Shown: positions 20,063-32,814 of the stretch, in pieces | How positions within the stretch are numbered: the first letter of the stretch is position 1 | Layout of the letters: each line of letters begins with the position of its first letter | Source of the DNA: Eukaryota sp. TZLM1-RC | Lineage: Eukaryota > Metamonada: BaSk clade | Direction of reading: 5' to 3' | Assembly (NCBI GenBank): GCA_040285825.1 | Contig: JAUPSS010000009.1 | Coordinates: 868,001 to 932,000, forward strand | DNA: 64,000 nt | Translations under genes and position numbers: made by a program | The notes under the pieces: model-generated | What the model was told of the DNA's origin: nothing | Seen by the model: only the letters and a program-made list of their open reading frames with translations | Databases searched by the model: none

Positions 20063-22170
20063 ATTCTTCCTTTAAGAATATACTCACTAGTGAACCTAAT
20101 AACACCAATAATCTATTAATCTATAAATAGCAGCTGTTCTGCTAACAATTCTACCTAGATTAAATGGATTTGTCCTTTCATCAATGTTTGGTTGATTTAA
20201 AGTGTAGCTATTTGAAACCTGAGCAAATCATTTTCTCAGAATGGTAATCACGGTGTGAACAAGGTTTGACATTTATTTAGAACGTGCTTGTCCTTCTTGT
20301 TGTGATCTCTCTTGCACTACAGAAACCCAATCACAAAACACTTTGAAATGATGAGGAAAAAACTGACCCTTCCATAACAACAACTCGAACTGATGCTGGA
20401 ACGTCTCTATTTTGTTCAGGTACATCAATCGTAAAACTCGAGCATGGTCAGATGGATTAATGAAAGCTGAATTTGATGTATTTTGGCCTCGAACACGTGT
20501 TCTCAAGGTTTTTATACCACATGTGGTTCTTCATATTCTCATTTAAATCCATCGAGCTCTGACAGGTGAGTCAACCATTTCAACAGTCTGGTAAAGTCAG
20601 CAGAAACGAGACGTAAATGAGTATTGTAAGAGTTGACTATGTATTCTGATTATTTCCATCATCCAAAAATGAGAGTGTAAGGAAAAGAAAACGGCAAACT
20701 ACGACAAGAGGAATAGATGAGTTGTTTACCCAAGTACTCTCCTCAATAGCAGGAAAATAACGAAGATACTTATCTGAAAGAAAATTTCGAGTTACATTAG
20801 TAGCCTTTCTGGGTAAATACAGAGGTACCTTTCTTTTTTTTTCTTTTTTTCTTTTTTTTCAGGGAGGGAAATTAAAAGAGAATGAAGGTGTTGGTTGAAG
20901 CAGTGTTAGTTTAACAAATTCAATGCTCTCAGTATATTTTGGAAAAGCGTGGCGAATTTGGGTTAATGTGTATATATCCAGGTGGTGTAAAAGACCTTCC
21001 CGTTGTCACTCTGTGCTAACTACACTGCGTAAAACACCGATGGCTTCCGAATGCTGACATGATTTAAAGAGGAACATAAGATGATCAGCAAGTGCTGGAA
21101 AATGATGTTCAATAAGTGTCTCAGGAACCTCGTCAATGAGCACCCGTGTTGCTATATGACGACAGTAATTGGGCGTGAATTAGCAAAATCAGTATCATAA
21201 AGTGATTTTCTCTCTTATGGGACCAGTGTCATTGAATCAAAAAGGTCATTGATGATGCCACAGCAATTGTTGATTTCATTCGAGGAAACGTCGAGATGGA
21301 AGCATCATTTGAAAAATCGTCATCCGTGACACTATTACGTCCAGCTAGTAGGCGTTTCTATACTAGTTATATCTTGTTGCAAAGCATAAACACCATATCG
21401 GAGAAGATCAAGATGCTTATTGCTGCCTCTGCCACATAAAACGTTGTCAACGAAGGAGGTTCAAGAGTTCAAAAAGTATTTCAGAGAGTAAATTTAATCA
21501 TTCATAATATACAATATGACTTGTGGTAGCGATTAAGCTCTTTAACAAACTACCTGAAGCCTTTGATTTCGGTACTGAAAGTAACAGACACTAACCAATT
21601 GCTTATCTCAAAGATGTACAAAGAGATGTGTCACGAGCTGACAGATTTTTATCTTATCAGTGATTGTAGTTTTTTAGCAGACTTAGAAATAGTTTCAACA
21701 GTTGGAAGCCTCAATCACAGAATATCCTTGGCATGTTCACTCCTATTTTATTTTGCTTCCTTTTTTTGAGGCCCTGAATTTTAGGCACAGTGTGAACAAG
21801 CAGCTGATTACACTATTGGTACCTTTAGAACTGTGGTGAGGATTGTTGTTTGTCCAGACATTGCAATAAAAGTGTACAGTGAATGGCATAGTTTTTGCAT
21901 AAGAAAAGGTCACTACTGTCAAAAATCTACATGGAAAAGAGCACCCAACATAAGAAATTGATTTTGTGTAGGTTTAGTGTACACACTATATGTAAAAAGA
22001 TAGATTATTTTTCTAGTTATAATACTGACAATTCTTGCTTGTTTAGGTTCAAGGTCAAAGGGGATAAAAGGAATGTTTTAACTGAAATCTAAAATTGAAA
22101 AAATAATAATAGCTCTTCCTCTGTGCATTTCACTTCCAATTCCCCACCTATTTCTCCGCTCTTCTTTTGA
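20063..22170. other. 2.1 kb of decayed or unrecognised sequence
   Basis: A minus-strand frame at 20273-20506 (77 codons, HARVLRLMYLNKIETFQHQF) and discontinuous coding-like stretches on the same strand at 20640-20790 (SDKYLRYFPAIEES) and 21050-21430 suggest a strongly decayed gene, perhaps once linked to the CR-like gene. A poly-pyrimidine tract TTTCTTTTTTTTTCTTTTTT-like lies at about 20831-20862. Other frames, such as 21563-21769 (+), are unconvincing. Confidence 0.35.
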
Positions 22171-23077
22171 ATGGACTATCCTCCAGACGCTTATTTTTAT
22201 GATGACTTTATGGAATCCAATCCTCATTTTGGTGAATCGCCGATAGAGTCACCAATAAATCAAGTACCTACGTTACCATCACCCACGTTGTCTTTAACTC
22301 AGTTGCCTGAAGCCAAGGAATTACTGACTGGTCTTGAGTACCGACTGTATAAAAAAGGCAAGAAATTCATAGAACCTGCTGGCCCGCAAACGCTCTACTA
22401 CACCACAATTCCAACAGCAGATGAAATCAGGGACTTACTCATCAATAACTGGAAAGACACAGCCGTGAAGAAAACTCTAGCCGTTCATCCTACTTGGACG
22501 CCAGTTGTACTCTTGAAGCGAGTGAATGCAAAGAATTGGAAGCCCCTTTCGGACACATCTTTGAACACTTGGCTTGAGGAGACAGATCTTTCTTCAATTT
22601 TTTATCTTTTCCAACTAAGGTATGACTTTGATGCAGGACAATATGATGCGTGGCTACAACAAAAAGAACATGTAGAACGTGTTGAAGTTGATGGAACCTC
22701 TCTCCAAGCATCCTTTGAGAACTCCCTCAAAGCAGATACCAAGTACTGGGATATCTGGGCAGCCGCCATCTCAAAAGGTGTTGCAGATTTGAACGAGCCT
22801 CCTGCAACAATCGCTAAATACTATTCTCACAAACGCCGCTTTGAGCTGACAGCGACAGACTCCCTTTATCGAGATCTAACTTCTTGCTTCCGTGCGTCTC
22901 GAAAAAATTGACCACCAATGTTCGGAATATCGCCGAACTTTGATGACCAGATCTTTTGCAGAGCAGGAAGAGTTTCTCCTGAACAATTTCGGCACAAACC
23001 GTGATCCAGTGGTAGTGACTCCACCAGTGAAACGCAAATTGTTACAAACTTTAGACATTTTTCATGCCAATATCTAA
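22171..23077 (+). CDS. Unrecognised approximately 300-residue protein with one frame break
   Basis: The first frame (22171-22911, 246 codons) starts MDYPPDAYFYDDF, is acidic and proline-rich for 45 residues, then has a charged, tryptophan-containing body (LINNWKDTAVKK, YDAWLQQKEHVERV, DTKYWDIWAAAISKG). It stops just after an A6 run at 22902-22907. Removing one A continues the frame as KIDHQCSEYRRT and then LTRSFAEQEEFL-like sequence, ending in TAA at 23075-23077. The continuity across the homopolymer suggests a sequencing or slippage indel rather than two genes. AATAAA follows at about 23084. I recognise no domain. Its position beside the MULE means it could be transposon cargo or a host gene. 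Confidence 0.5.
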
Positions 23078-23566
23078 AAATCAATAAATAAACTATTTAT
23101 TATATTGTCTATTGTTTTCAAATGATTGTTGTAAAAATTCAGCCCTTGATCCTGTCAAATAAGGCGACCAATAGTACTGTCCATCACGATAACCTGCAAT
23201 TTTTTAAGTTGAAGTAAATTGACATCAGAAAAAAAATGATCGGTGTTAAACGGCATGGATTTTGAGAAGTGGGAATGGAAATGGCAATTCACCAATTTTG
23301 CAAAATACTGCTCGAAATGCATATTTCACATTTTCCTCACACTCTCACAATCAAATGTCATCTGATAACATAACCCCTGATTCATCTGTAGGTCGACAGC
23401 TTGACTTTTCATCTGTTGTTTCCAGTAATACAATCAGTCTAGTTGCTCCACCAGGAGGTGCCAGCAGTAGTTGCTCTGTTGGTGTTCTTTTCTGCTTATC
23501 AGGACGTAGAAATAACAAGTTAGACATCGACAGCCTTACACTTGATTACAAAAATCTAACTGATAT
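23078..23566. other. Spacer before MULE left end
   Basis: Contains part of a plus-strand frame (23262-23666) whose internal ATG at 23357 gives a Ser-rich stretch (SSVVSSNTISLVAPPGG). This frame runs across the MULE terminal repeat, so it is unlikely to be a real gene. Confidence 0.35.
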
Positions 23567-23590
23567 GGGGAAAACACCAAAATCCACACA
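23567..23590 (+). repeat. MULE left terminal inverted repeat
   Basis: GGGGAAAACACCAAAATCCA and following CACA. It pairs with the reverse complement of 25603-25622 (GGAAAAACATCAAAATCCAC) with two or three mismatches. Further AAAATCCACA words occur inward on both sides (about 23614 and 23675 here), giving a subterminal repeat set of the type transposases bind. Confidence 0.6.
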
Positions 23591-25602
23591 TACCACAATT
23601 TTTAGTCAAAATCCACAAACATTTCTCAAAGTAATTTTCATAATCCACATCATCCAGAACCTTTGATGAAAATCCACATATGACGTGACCCAAATCATTT
23701 CAAGTTGGTTGATCAAAATCATCTTTATTGAACATCTCTATTCAACTGCTTCTTATGATACAATAAACTATTGATTAGGACGACCTCTTTCGTTATGGTT
23801 TACTTCTCCGCATAAACCACACTTATAAATGCGTTTCTGAGCTGGCTTTAATGAAGTTTGAGATCTTCTGGGCTTATTTCCTGATTTTCTCTCACTTGTA
23901 TTCCTCATACGAACTTTCTTGGGTCTGCCCACTCTCGGCTTGGCAATTGGAGGTCCGCATACATTTACTTCCGGTGCTCTTTCATCAGATTCTACGTTAC
24001 TCCTCAGCGTAACATCATCAACAGATAATATTCTCCCCTCGTAGGCACGTAAATACCATAAAGAAGAGTGCTGTGGTGCACAGTATTCAATTCCTCTTGA
24101 ACCATTCCTTGTCAAAAACATCAGCAAGTGAGCACATGGTATTCCTTCTTTCCCATTACAGCAACTACAACTCTTTTCCCCAATATCAACGTTGAAAACT
24201 CTACCACTGTCTATGTCCTCAAACTTATCGTCATCAACTTCGATAGATTTTAACTCACGCAACAACATCAACCTCTCCTCAGGAATCTTAACAGCTCTTG
24301 GAACTAAAGCAAATTCAATCATTGCCCTGGCTTCTTTTTGTCTTGATACAAACCATTTTCCAAGCATTACTCTGATGCTATCAAACATTTGAACAATAGG
24401 TTGTTCTCTGGCTTCGTTTGATAGCAGCATTGAGTGATTCCCTGACGTTACTGGTGGTATGTCCCCACCTGTTTCCAAGAAACATACACTCGACCCAATG
24501 CTGAGGATCTGCCGTCTTCTCGATATTATCCGCTGCCGTCTGTGAGACAATCTCTGTTTCTTTTAGAATATCGTTGTAGTCATTGAGATTTTTTGCTTTT
24601 GCTAGTCGGAAAATAAAGCCTAGCTTTTTTTGATCCTTTACCTGTTGCATTATCAGCAAGATGTTTTACACAGAATGCATGAGGACATACAAGAAATACA
24701 GCCTCCACTGCATTGATCAGACCTTTTTGCCGATCGGAAATGACTGAAGTATCTGAGATAACAAATATGTTGCAAAGATGATCTAGACACCACAACCAAG
24801 TTGGTGTATTTTCAGTATCAACAACTCCAAACGCTAGAGGGAATGTCTGTCCATTTGCGCCAATTATTGCAGCTACCAAAATTGTTCCAAGATACTGATT
24901 TTGATGAAACAGCCGTCCGATTCGATCACAGGTTTACAATATTGCTGACCAGTGATGGATGCTGAAAACGCCAAAAAAACAACGACTAAAGCGATCATCT
25001 TCACCTGCTTCAACAAAAGCCACAGTTCCTAGCATTTTCTGTTTCAAACGTTCGAAGTAACGAGGTAGTAGGCTGAAGGAATTTTCCTTGTCTCCATATA
25101 ACAACATTTGTGCTTCTTTTACCACTCTAGAACATGCGTTATGATTGATTGACATGTCAGACATCCTTTGCATTCTAGTTGGAGATACTGGTTCACAACG
25201 TCTGAAATTCTCTTTCAAGATATGAGCAACAATTTTTGCAGGAACGTGATTGGTTGATTGTGCTTGACAAGGTGTGTTGTGCTCCACTAACTTCGTAACA
25301 ACCCAAACATCGCAATCAAGAGGAAACGTAGCAATAAAACGAAAGGGACACTTCTCATCATAACACCTGATTTCCTAGCGGGTCTTGTTGTTAGAGGAGA
25401 ACATTTTGTTGATTTCAATATTATTTTGATACAGAGTTGTTATTATTTTGTCACGAGATTCGAAAGCGTCGTTCACTGAGATGGATATAGGTTCAGCAGC
25501 TTTAAGGTTATTAAAACTAAGAGCAATAGTCATTTTTGTGGTTTTTGATGAAAAAGATGGGAATAATGTTGTTGTGGATTTTGATGGAAATTGATTTAAT
25601 CA

Positions 25603-25632
25603 TGTGGATTTTGATGTTTTTCCAATGATATA
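25603..25632 (-). repeat. MULE right terminal inverted repeat
   Basis: In minus-strand reading, GGAAAAACATCAAAATCCAC mirrors the left end. An inward copy of TGTGGATTTTGATG lies at 25573-25585. ATGATAT outside the right end resembles CTGATAT outside the left end, a possible shortened target duplication. Confidence 0.55.
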
Positions 25633-25689
25633 TCCCCAATTGCGTTACAGTCCATCTTTCTTTCAGCTTATAAAGTTGTTATCAAACAA

Positions 25690-26645
25690 CAAGACTCTTT
25701 GACTCATCCAAGAGCCCGTCCCCAATTTATGTTTGAATACGGACGGGGATGGGATTGTTCTAAGGTCTCAAGTGAAACCATAGCAAATTGGATAACCTCC
25801 TGTAATGATAGTGAAGTTAACAAGCGCAGGAGGAAGAATATAATAATCTACACCTGTCTTTCTCATTCCATGAATGATATTTTCGTGATCATGTATGTTA
25901 CATCCATCCAATACTACACAACTTCTTCGACCACCTGACGCATAGAAGACATTATGATGAGAAATGATATAAATTGAGAACGGTCAAAATGGCCTCCTTG
26001 AATATGTGAAAACATATCTTTGACGTCGATATCGGCCACACATGCCGATATTTGTTCTTGTAGAACAGAGGAGAAACTTAGTTTTGTTTGTACTCCTTTA
26101 GGAGACCACACATTATGTCTGCTAAAGTGTTCGGTACGAAAGCTGATTTCATCAATAAAGAGGAGTCGTTGAGTCTGAGTTGGTCCAATTGCTAGACCAA
26201 TTCTGTTTTGAAAAGCCAATATTAGCTGCCCTCTGGCCTTTCTAACCAAAAGCTGACAACGTTTCCAGGAATATCCTGCCTGAACGAGAAACCGATGAAT
26301 TGTTGAGACACTAACATCTTTGTTTCGTTCTCAACGTAAAAGTACAACCATTTCTCTGAGGTATTAATCAGGCTTATGTTCAAGAGTACTGATGATGAAT
26401 TTTCGATCACTTCCATTCAGTATTGCGATGGTCTTCAAGTAACGATCTTTCGGACAAAAGGCTTGCCGTATCCATCTTGATAAAGTAGACTGATTGACGG
26501 CATAAAGAGAAGCTACTTCAACTTGTGATTTTTCCAACCAAAGATTCGTCCAAACAGCACCCACCTTGGTGTCTTCGCTTGCGTGATGAGTCAGTTGAAG
26601 CAGATTTATGTTGGGGTCGCACAGTAAGTCAAAGGTTAAGGGCAT
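25690..26645 (-). mobile_element. Tc1/mariner-superfamily transposase, inactive
   Basis: Minus strand. The N-terminal helix-turn-helix is VEVASLYAVNQSTLSRWIRQ (26364-26645). After a frameshift come STIHRFLVQAGYSWKRCQLL and 25914-26249, with LLFIDEISFRTEHFSR and NVWSPKGVQTKLSFSS. Those are the first catalytic Asp (FIDE) and the VW-x-x-KG motif. VVLDGCNIHDHENI at about 25900 is the second Asp motif (family VVLDNAxxH). The region where the third acidic residue should lie (25690-25850) is broken by stops. Three or more frame changes make this a relic. No terminal repeats could be recognised. It lies within 60 bp of the MULE right end. Confidence 0.75.
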
Positions 26646-27189
26646 AAGGGATAACAGGCTGTGAGGAAACTTTCACTGTGAGGAAAAGGAAAAATTTTTA
26701 CGCATGCACAATTAAAAATCTCACAGCTCCATATCAAAAAAAGTTGATACTTTTACAATGATTTAGAAATTTCAACGTCCCTTCAGATTATTTTGCACGT
26801 GAAAAAATAAAACTTTCTTGTATATAAAATTAGTCTTTTTCAAATAGCCCAAAAACAGCAGATATTATGAACACTTCTTGGTTATTGACCCATTGTAATT
26901 ATTCCTCATCGCTCAGTTGTTTCAGGTCTTCAGCCTCTTTTTTCCATCTCATTTAACTTTTAGTTATTTTATAATAATAATATTATTTGGCATTTCATTT
27001 GTTGATTTCGTTTCAATATCAATGGCAAGAACAGACCTTAGAGATTTAGCAGCTTTCAGTTCAGCAAAACTGTTTATCTTTATCATGCTTTGTTTTATAT
27101 TTTTGCCTTTTTGTGTTTTTTGTTTTTCCTACTGCCTGTGGGCTTTTTCGGCTGAATCTCAATTTGCTGGGTCTTTACATCAAATTGAG
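26646..27189. other. Spacer with hydrophobic open frame
   Basis: A plus-strand frame (26917-27195, 92 codons) is highly hydrophobic, but the opposite strand here looks like the Lys-rich tail of the Ulp1-like pseudogene. The plus-strand frame is therefore probably its shadow. Confidence 0.4.
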
Positions 27190-28102
27190 GTATAACTGTG
27201 GTATTTGAAATAACATCATCGATTGTATTTTGTAGCAATAATTCCTCAGCTGACTATAAAGCTTTTTATCTCATATGAAGATTAAGTTTAAGTCGTTTCT
27301 GTCTTGCAGATAGATTTGACAGTGAACTTTTAACGAACTGCTTGAATATTACCTTTTGTTCTGTATCAATAGGGGCAGAAGTTGAATCAACGCTAGGTGA
27401 ATGACTACTTTTATGCATAGTTTTGGGTTTTCTAGTAGCCCTTCAGGTAATTTTTCCCCTTTTTTCTATCAGAGAACAAGGTTCTTGTCTTACAATTTTT
27501 GAAGGAGGGGTTGATTTAGCTGTTGACTTTCTTTTTCTGGGCTGACTATCTAGTCTTGTTCCAGACTGTAGGTACTGCTCAAAATTTGCGGTTCTAGCTT
27601 CTTTGATTTCCCCATCAGTGCAAAGTTGAATATCTAAAATTTCTAAATTCATTCTAAATTCAGCCACGTTTAATCCAGATCCATATAATAAATCTATAAA
27701 ATTCACCAAATCTAAGTGGTGGTCATTTGATTTATACACCTGCTTGGCCATAGCATCGCACCAACATACAAACACTCCACAATCATATCCATTGGTTTGT
27801 CGTGGTATATCATTTAAAGTGACAATTGGTGCCAAGTCACCAAACTGATAAACCATCAATTTTGCAACTTCAAATTTAAGTGATTTAGTCAAAGAATCTT
27901 AATAATAAAAATATCTTGTATTTTTAAAGTTTTCAAAGATTAATGGACTCCAACGTGAACTACCATTTCCTATATAATCATTGAGACAAATAAAACTTAT
28001 TTTATTTTCAAATAAATTTAAATGCCGAGATGCCAACTCGACGTTATTGAAAAAATCAACAATGGTTGCAGGATGAATGAAATCTATGTGTGAAGATTTC
28101 AA
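27190..28102 (-). pseudogene. Ulp1/SENP-like C48 cysteine protease, inactivated
   Basis: Minus strand. 27899-28102 reads HPATIVDFFNNVELASRHLN, then ISFICLNDYIG and SSRWSPLIFENF, ending YFYY before an in-frame TAA. The next codons, DSLTKS, continue the YYDSL motif. 27443-27892 contains NDIPRQTNGYDCGVFVCWCD with the catalytic Cys and its upstream Gln. C48 peptidases need H-D-C. The Asp and Cys are present, but the His of the usual HW pair is Arg (codon CGT, one transition from CAT). A Lys/Arg-rich tail follows, and coding-like sequence continues to about 27190 in shifted frames. Ulp1-like domains are often carried by MULE-type transposons, and one lies 1.8 kb away on the same strand. A link is plausible but not shown. 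Confidence 0.7.
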
Positions 28103-31100
28103 AGTGGAATGATAATTGGAAAAAGTCGCGTCATGTAACCATCTGTGGGTAGTGGGGGTGGGGTTGGTGGGGTTGGTGGAAGTTGTGGTGGTGTAACAAC
28201 ATTGGCAACATTGGAAGAGAGGTAACCACGATAAGGGATTGACGAAGCATTGGAAGAGATCAAAGAAGATTAGCTTGACTACTCATGACATTCCACATCC
28301 ATTTAACCACATGTAACACTGAGACGTCACTCCGTTAACTTAAATGCAAGGAGCAAAATGTCATTATACAGCAAATAAACCAGATCAATCAAAATTAAAG
28401 TTCTTGTAATTATGAGTTTTCAAATTCTGTTAACTACTGCTATCGCTTTACTTTACTGTATAACAGCTTTAATACATTGATTGTCCATTTAGAAGACATT
28501 TAAAAATCAATATTAGTCAGTTCAAAAAAAATATAAAATATGAAACCTCAATTTATATTATTTTGTATGGTTTGGATATAGTAAATATCGATATTCATTT
28601 AATAATTTAAAGATCAGTAATTTTGAAAAAAAGGAGGAATAAGCGTTGACTTTTCTAAGCTCAAGAAGAATAAGTACAAAACTAATTTTATCTTACTTAG
28701 GTAATTCATCTTTATTTTATCTCTACAACACAAGGCAACAGTAACAGTTTTGGCATCATTTGCACAGTGTTCATCTTTTAAGTTTAAGCGTATTACAAGC
28801 AAGTATCACAAGTCATCACGCAGTAGCCTTTTTTGACTTGTTGTATACCTCATAGTTTAATTTTTAGCGATTTATAGAAACAATTATTACGCATTCATTT
28901 AGAACATTATTTGTAGATCAACTGGAAAAATACTGATTTATTACACTCAATCATAGAAACTATTAAAATGCTTGGCGATATAAAATTCGATAATTAATCT
29001 CAATCACCCAGTGGAAATGTAATCACAAATAGGAATGTCGAAGAGCTTGTGGTACTCTTCATGCTTCTCTGATTGAGTGATTTGGAAAATAACTTTCAAT
29101 AGATATTTGTATTCTCTGTGGCACAGTGATACAATTTTGAGCGTATCGCAAATTGACCATTTGAAATTAGAGAACGATTGCCATGGTCACATGAAGTTGT
29201 AGACAGGTTAAACGTTTTGTTGTGTGAATAGAATTTTTCAGTGTAATCAAACTGGCCACAACACATGGACATGTACTTGAAAAACGATCCACCGCACCTG
29301 ATGCAATTGAAATTCTCATCGAACAGTAGATACATGCAATTTTGTAAACATTACTCTGAAGAAGAGCAAAACTTATCAGGATTGTTATGTGTGGCAGAAT
29401 AAGATAGCTGTCTCTCTATTTGATTGATTAGATCACCAACAACAACAGTTTTTTTGCAATAGAATTCATCAATATAAACCCTTGTTGTTGTTGCTGATAA
29501 ACTAGGTTAAAACAATTCAAGGTTTCACGTGATGATGTGGCCCTTGTTCCAGAACAATTATTTTCATTAATAAATGCTCTTTTTTGACTTTTTTTTGGAA
29601 TTTCTGCCTGATGGAATCACCTTGGGTTATGACCTTTGCCAAATAAATGCTGTTCAATTTTACATACTTTGTCTATTGTCTTATGTATTTAGATTGTTTC
29701 TGACTTACATTACTACTAGTCTTTAACTCTTTGAAGTAAATTAATTACATTTTTAGAGATACTACTCAATTTTTGGATTGTTTTGTGAAAAATTAATAAA
29801 AAATAAATTTTAAAATATTGACGTGGAAAATGGAATTAAATCAAAACAGCAAGTCTTGTTCGATTATACTCTATTTGTGTTATAACAGTACGAATAACAT
29901 CTTATTTAAAAATATATTATTATTAAAAATAACATTCAAAAATCTTATTTGAGAGACTCTACATTTTTTGTACTGACTATTTTCAACATAAAATTCACAC
30001 ATTTTGGTTAATTAATTTGTTTGTGTTTAGAAAATGTTTGAAGATTTTCATCAAGAAAAAAAGAAATCTATACCTTTTAGCTGAAATAACTCGTTGATAA
30101 TGATTCTGTCTTGTGAATGCGACCATGACGCTTTTGCAATCTTTGTGACTATTTGATAATTGTCGCTTTGGTAACTGAATATTGTAAATTTAAGCACAAA
30201 AGTATTCTTCAAATTGGAGGACAATAAGAAATAAAAAAATGATTGGAGGACATGTTTTGGTGTAATGTGTAATACTTTGTTAACATTGTAATGTTAACAG
30301 TTCAAAAGATGAGTAAACAAAAGAGTGTGAATTTTTCCGTGTGAACATTGATATTATTATAGAATAAGCTGACTTTTCAATTTTACGTTTTGTTGACAAT
30401 TTATCTGAGTCCTTTATCCATCAACAATAGAAGGGTAATTACCATGTGTTTAGCTGTTTGGTCTTCTGAACAAATTAAAGGTGCTCCTTTATTATATACA
30501 TGGTGTAATTCATATATGCATTTTTACTGCAACAAAGATTCAAATTACGAATAAAAGAAGCTCAACAGTAGGTAGAATTTCAGCTACTGTTTTGCAAATT
30601 TTCAGCAAAACACTGTGGCTCATCATGGAAATGTGATTACACTATTGTCTAGTTGTGACTGTTATTGTTAGCAATAGTTCAGTTCGACAACATTTAGTTA
30701 AATATTAAATCTCCAAAATAATCCAATACTAAGTTTATCAACAATAATAATTGTGTTTCAACCATACCTGGGTATGGCGTCATGACAATCAGCACTTCTG
30801 TCACAGTGTTGTGACAAATTGAATCTTTTGTACATAACATACTCGCTAAATCAATATACCACCTTTATTCATCAACTTCTTCGTGTCCTCAACTTTGAAC
30901 AAAACACCCACTGAGGGCTTCAAACTGCACTGCCTTCAAAATAGTACACATCTGGCAGGAAGCCTTGTATTTGAGCGCAACTACTGCAATAGTTGTGGAG
31001 ATTTTTGTCGCTGTGGAGGTGGGCATAAAACATTGTGTTTGATTTATTATGATTTACCTAAAACAACAAAAATTAATAAAAAAATATACAATAGCATTAT

Positions 31101-32154
31101 TTAAGCACATTGTCATGTCTGTCATGGTAATAGTTATGTCATGGCAGAGGTGTCCTGACAGTGTCATAACAAATGCAAGTTGTTGTGATGCCCAGGTATG
31201 GTTTCCACACCGCACACATAGTGTCTTATCATCATAAGAGATTAAGGAGGTCATACAGCTTTGCAGTGAAATTGTAAAATTGTCTCTGTTCACAATAGTT
31301 TCATTCCAATAACAAACAACCGGCAGTTCTTTAGCGTTTGAATGGCATTGATTAGAGTCAACATCAACAAATCTCAGTATTGTTCGGCTTTCACACTTTA
31401 TATCAAAATTAAGAACTATTCTTTCCAAAAGTTTCTTTGTCAAATTTCTACGTTCATTAAAAAGACACAAATCAAAAATATTCGGAAAGCATTACAAATG
31501 AAATTTTAAACTCAGCATGTATCAATATTAATGTAGAAGGATGTGATAGACCCCCCTATTTATCACAATATTAGTTTTAGATTTAACGCTTTTTCTGCAG
31601 TAAATCTGTTGGCTTTTTTGATCTTTTCAATTGAATTGAAATTTGCGATTTTCAGTGAGAATGGCCATTAATGGTGAATTCCTCAAAACAAATTACTTTT
31701 TGCGCGTTTTGAAGCTGAAATAGGACCAGCAATGGTGATCAATTCTGAAACTGAACTCAAACTTCACTATCCTCAATACATCAAGTAAATTCAAATCTTT
31801 ATAAGATCAGGACTATTTTCTGAAAGCATCTCTGTTGAACTCAGAAAGCTGAAAAAAATGAAAATTTATTCTGCAAAATAAACAATTTATGATGAAACAT
31901 CGACGAAATTGCTCTCAGACAGAGAGAAAAAATTCATGGAAGCAACAATCTTTATTTATAAATTAATGGCAAACGATCAAGCTAACGAAACAATGCTATT
32001 CTGCCCAAATAGTATGTTTTGACAGATTTTAATCATAGTTCTTGTGTACGTATAAAATTGATTGAAAAAGATTGTGCAGCAATGCAAAATAACCTCAATT
32101 CCAGCAAAACAACTGAAAAACAACAAATTGAGTGATGACAACGAATTACTGTAA
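28103..32154. other. 4 kb with no recognised gene
   Basis: AT-rich. A minus-strand frame at 31054-31470 (138 codons) has scattered Cys and N-glycosylation-like sites (YWNETIVNRDNFTISL, SYDDKTLCVRCGNHTW). Another at 29096-29335 has CIRCGG and SMCCGQ. Both could be exons of divergent secreted proteins but lack signal peptides and known domains. A G-rich tract GGGGGTGGGGTTGGTGGGGT lies at 28150-28170. The word CCATACCTGGG recurs at 30765 (+) and 31190-31203 (as its complement). Confidence 0.35.
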
Positions 32155-32653
32155 TCAAAACGTGTGATTATGATACGAGATTCAAAAAGTGGACAACGAC
32201 GTGCTGGTGTGCCCTCATTTGATGATGTTTTGAATTTTGTTGATGTTGTAACAGTGGATGTTTGCAAGAAAAATGCCTTGAAAAATGCACAATCCGAAGT
32301 ACCCCATCTTGATGGTTCAGAATTGTACAAAAAAGAAATAAGGAACTCTTTTGAACGAATTGAAACATGTTCGCCATGTGGATTACCATATTTGCCCATT
32401 TGCTATTTCTTTGTATGGAAGTCGAGGAAGAACTGCAATGATTTTCATTGATGATCTTGAAAAGCTTGTAAAAAGAAGAATCAATAAGCATTTTGACCGC
32501 CGTTTGTGGTTGAATCGTATTGTTTTTACTAATTTCAAATCAATTCCTAAAATGATTTCGAAAGCACTGATGTCAGTCAGTGCATACTAAGGGGACATTG
32601 CTGTTGTTTCGTTCGATGGTGTGGAAGCTTGTTTTGAAGATATTGATTTTTAG
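32155..32653 (+). mobile_element. RLE non-LTR retrotransposon 3' end, family D copy D2
   Basis: Plus strand. The first block is GQRRAGVPSFDDVLNFVDVV, then TVDVCKKNALKNAQSEV, the endonuclease core. One frameshift follows near 32350. Then MNELKHVRHVDYHICPFAIS, RLWLNRIVFTNFKSIPKMIS and a terminal EACFEDIDF with TAG at 32651. The His-to-Tyr-adjacent stop after SVSAY and the missing RT make it an inactive, 5'-truncated copy. The 3' UTR contains AATATAATAAAA at 32678. Confidence 0.85.
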
Positions 32654-32814
32654 ACTGTATTTTTTAGATTAAAAGAATATAATAAAAAACGATTGAGCAA
32701 AATTTGTAACAGTGATTTGGTTGTCATTTTTGGAATTGATGTAAGGAACCTAAAAAATCATTGTAATTGAAGTATATTTAGCAGATTGGATTCCATTTCT
32801 TTTTCGAGTTTTCA

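Larger units (their letters stand above)
23567..25632 (-). mobile_element. MULE (Mutator-like) DNA transposon, inactive
   Basis: The minus-strand transposase is spread over several frames. The N-terminal zinc-finger region at 25290-25590 includes RCYDEKCPFRFIATF and LVEHNTPCQ. The DDE core begins at IESDGCF (about 24915), then GQTFPLAFGVVDTENTPTWL, SDRQKGLINAVEAVF and CVKHLADN (24580-24879). HWVECMFLGNRWGHTTSNV follows at 24.5 kb. The SWIM finger is CSCCNGKEGIPCAHLL (about 24130-24180), followed by an AT-hook-like GRPKKVR and a CX2CX4H knuckle lacking its last Cys. At least four frameshifts make it nonfunctional. Imperfect terminal inverted repeats and a possible TGATAT direct repeat bound it. 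Confidence 0.85.

Noticed and set aside
28150-28200. G-rich tract as telomere-like repeat
   Set aside because: GGGGTTGGT units are irregular and the complementary strand reads as a Pro-rich leader of the Ulp1-like pseudogene.
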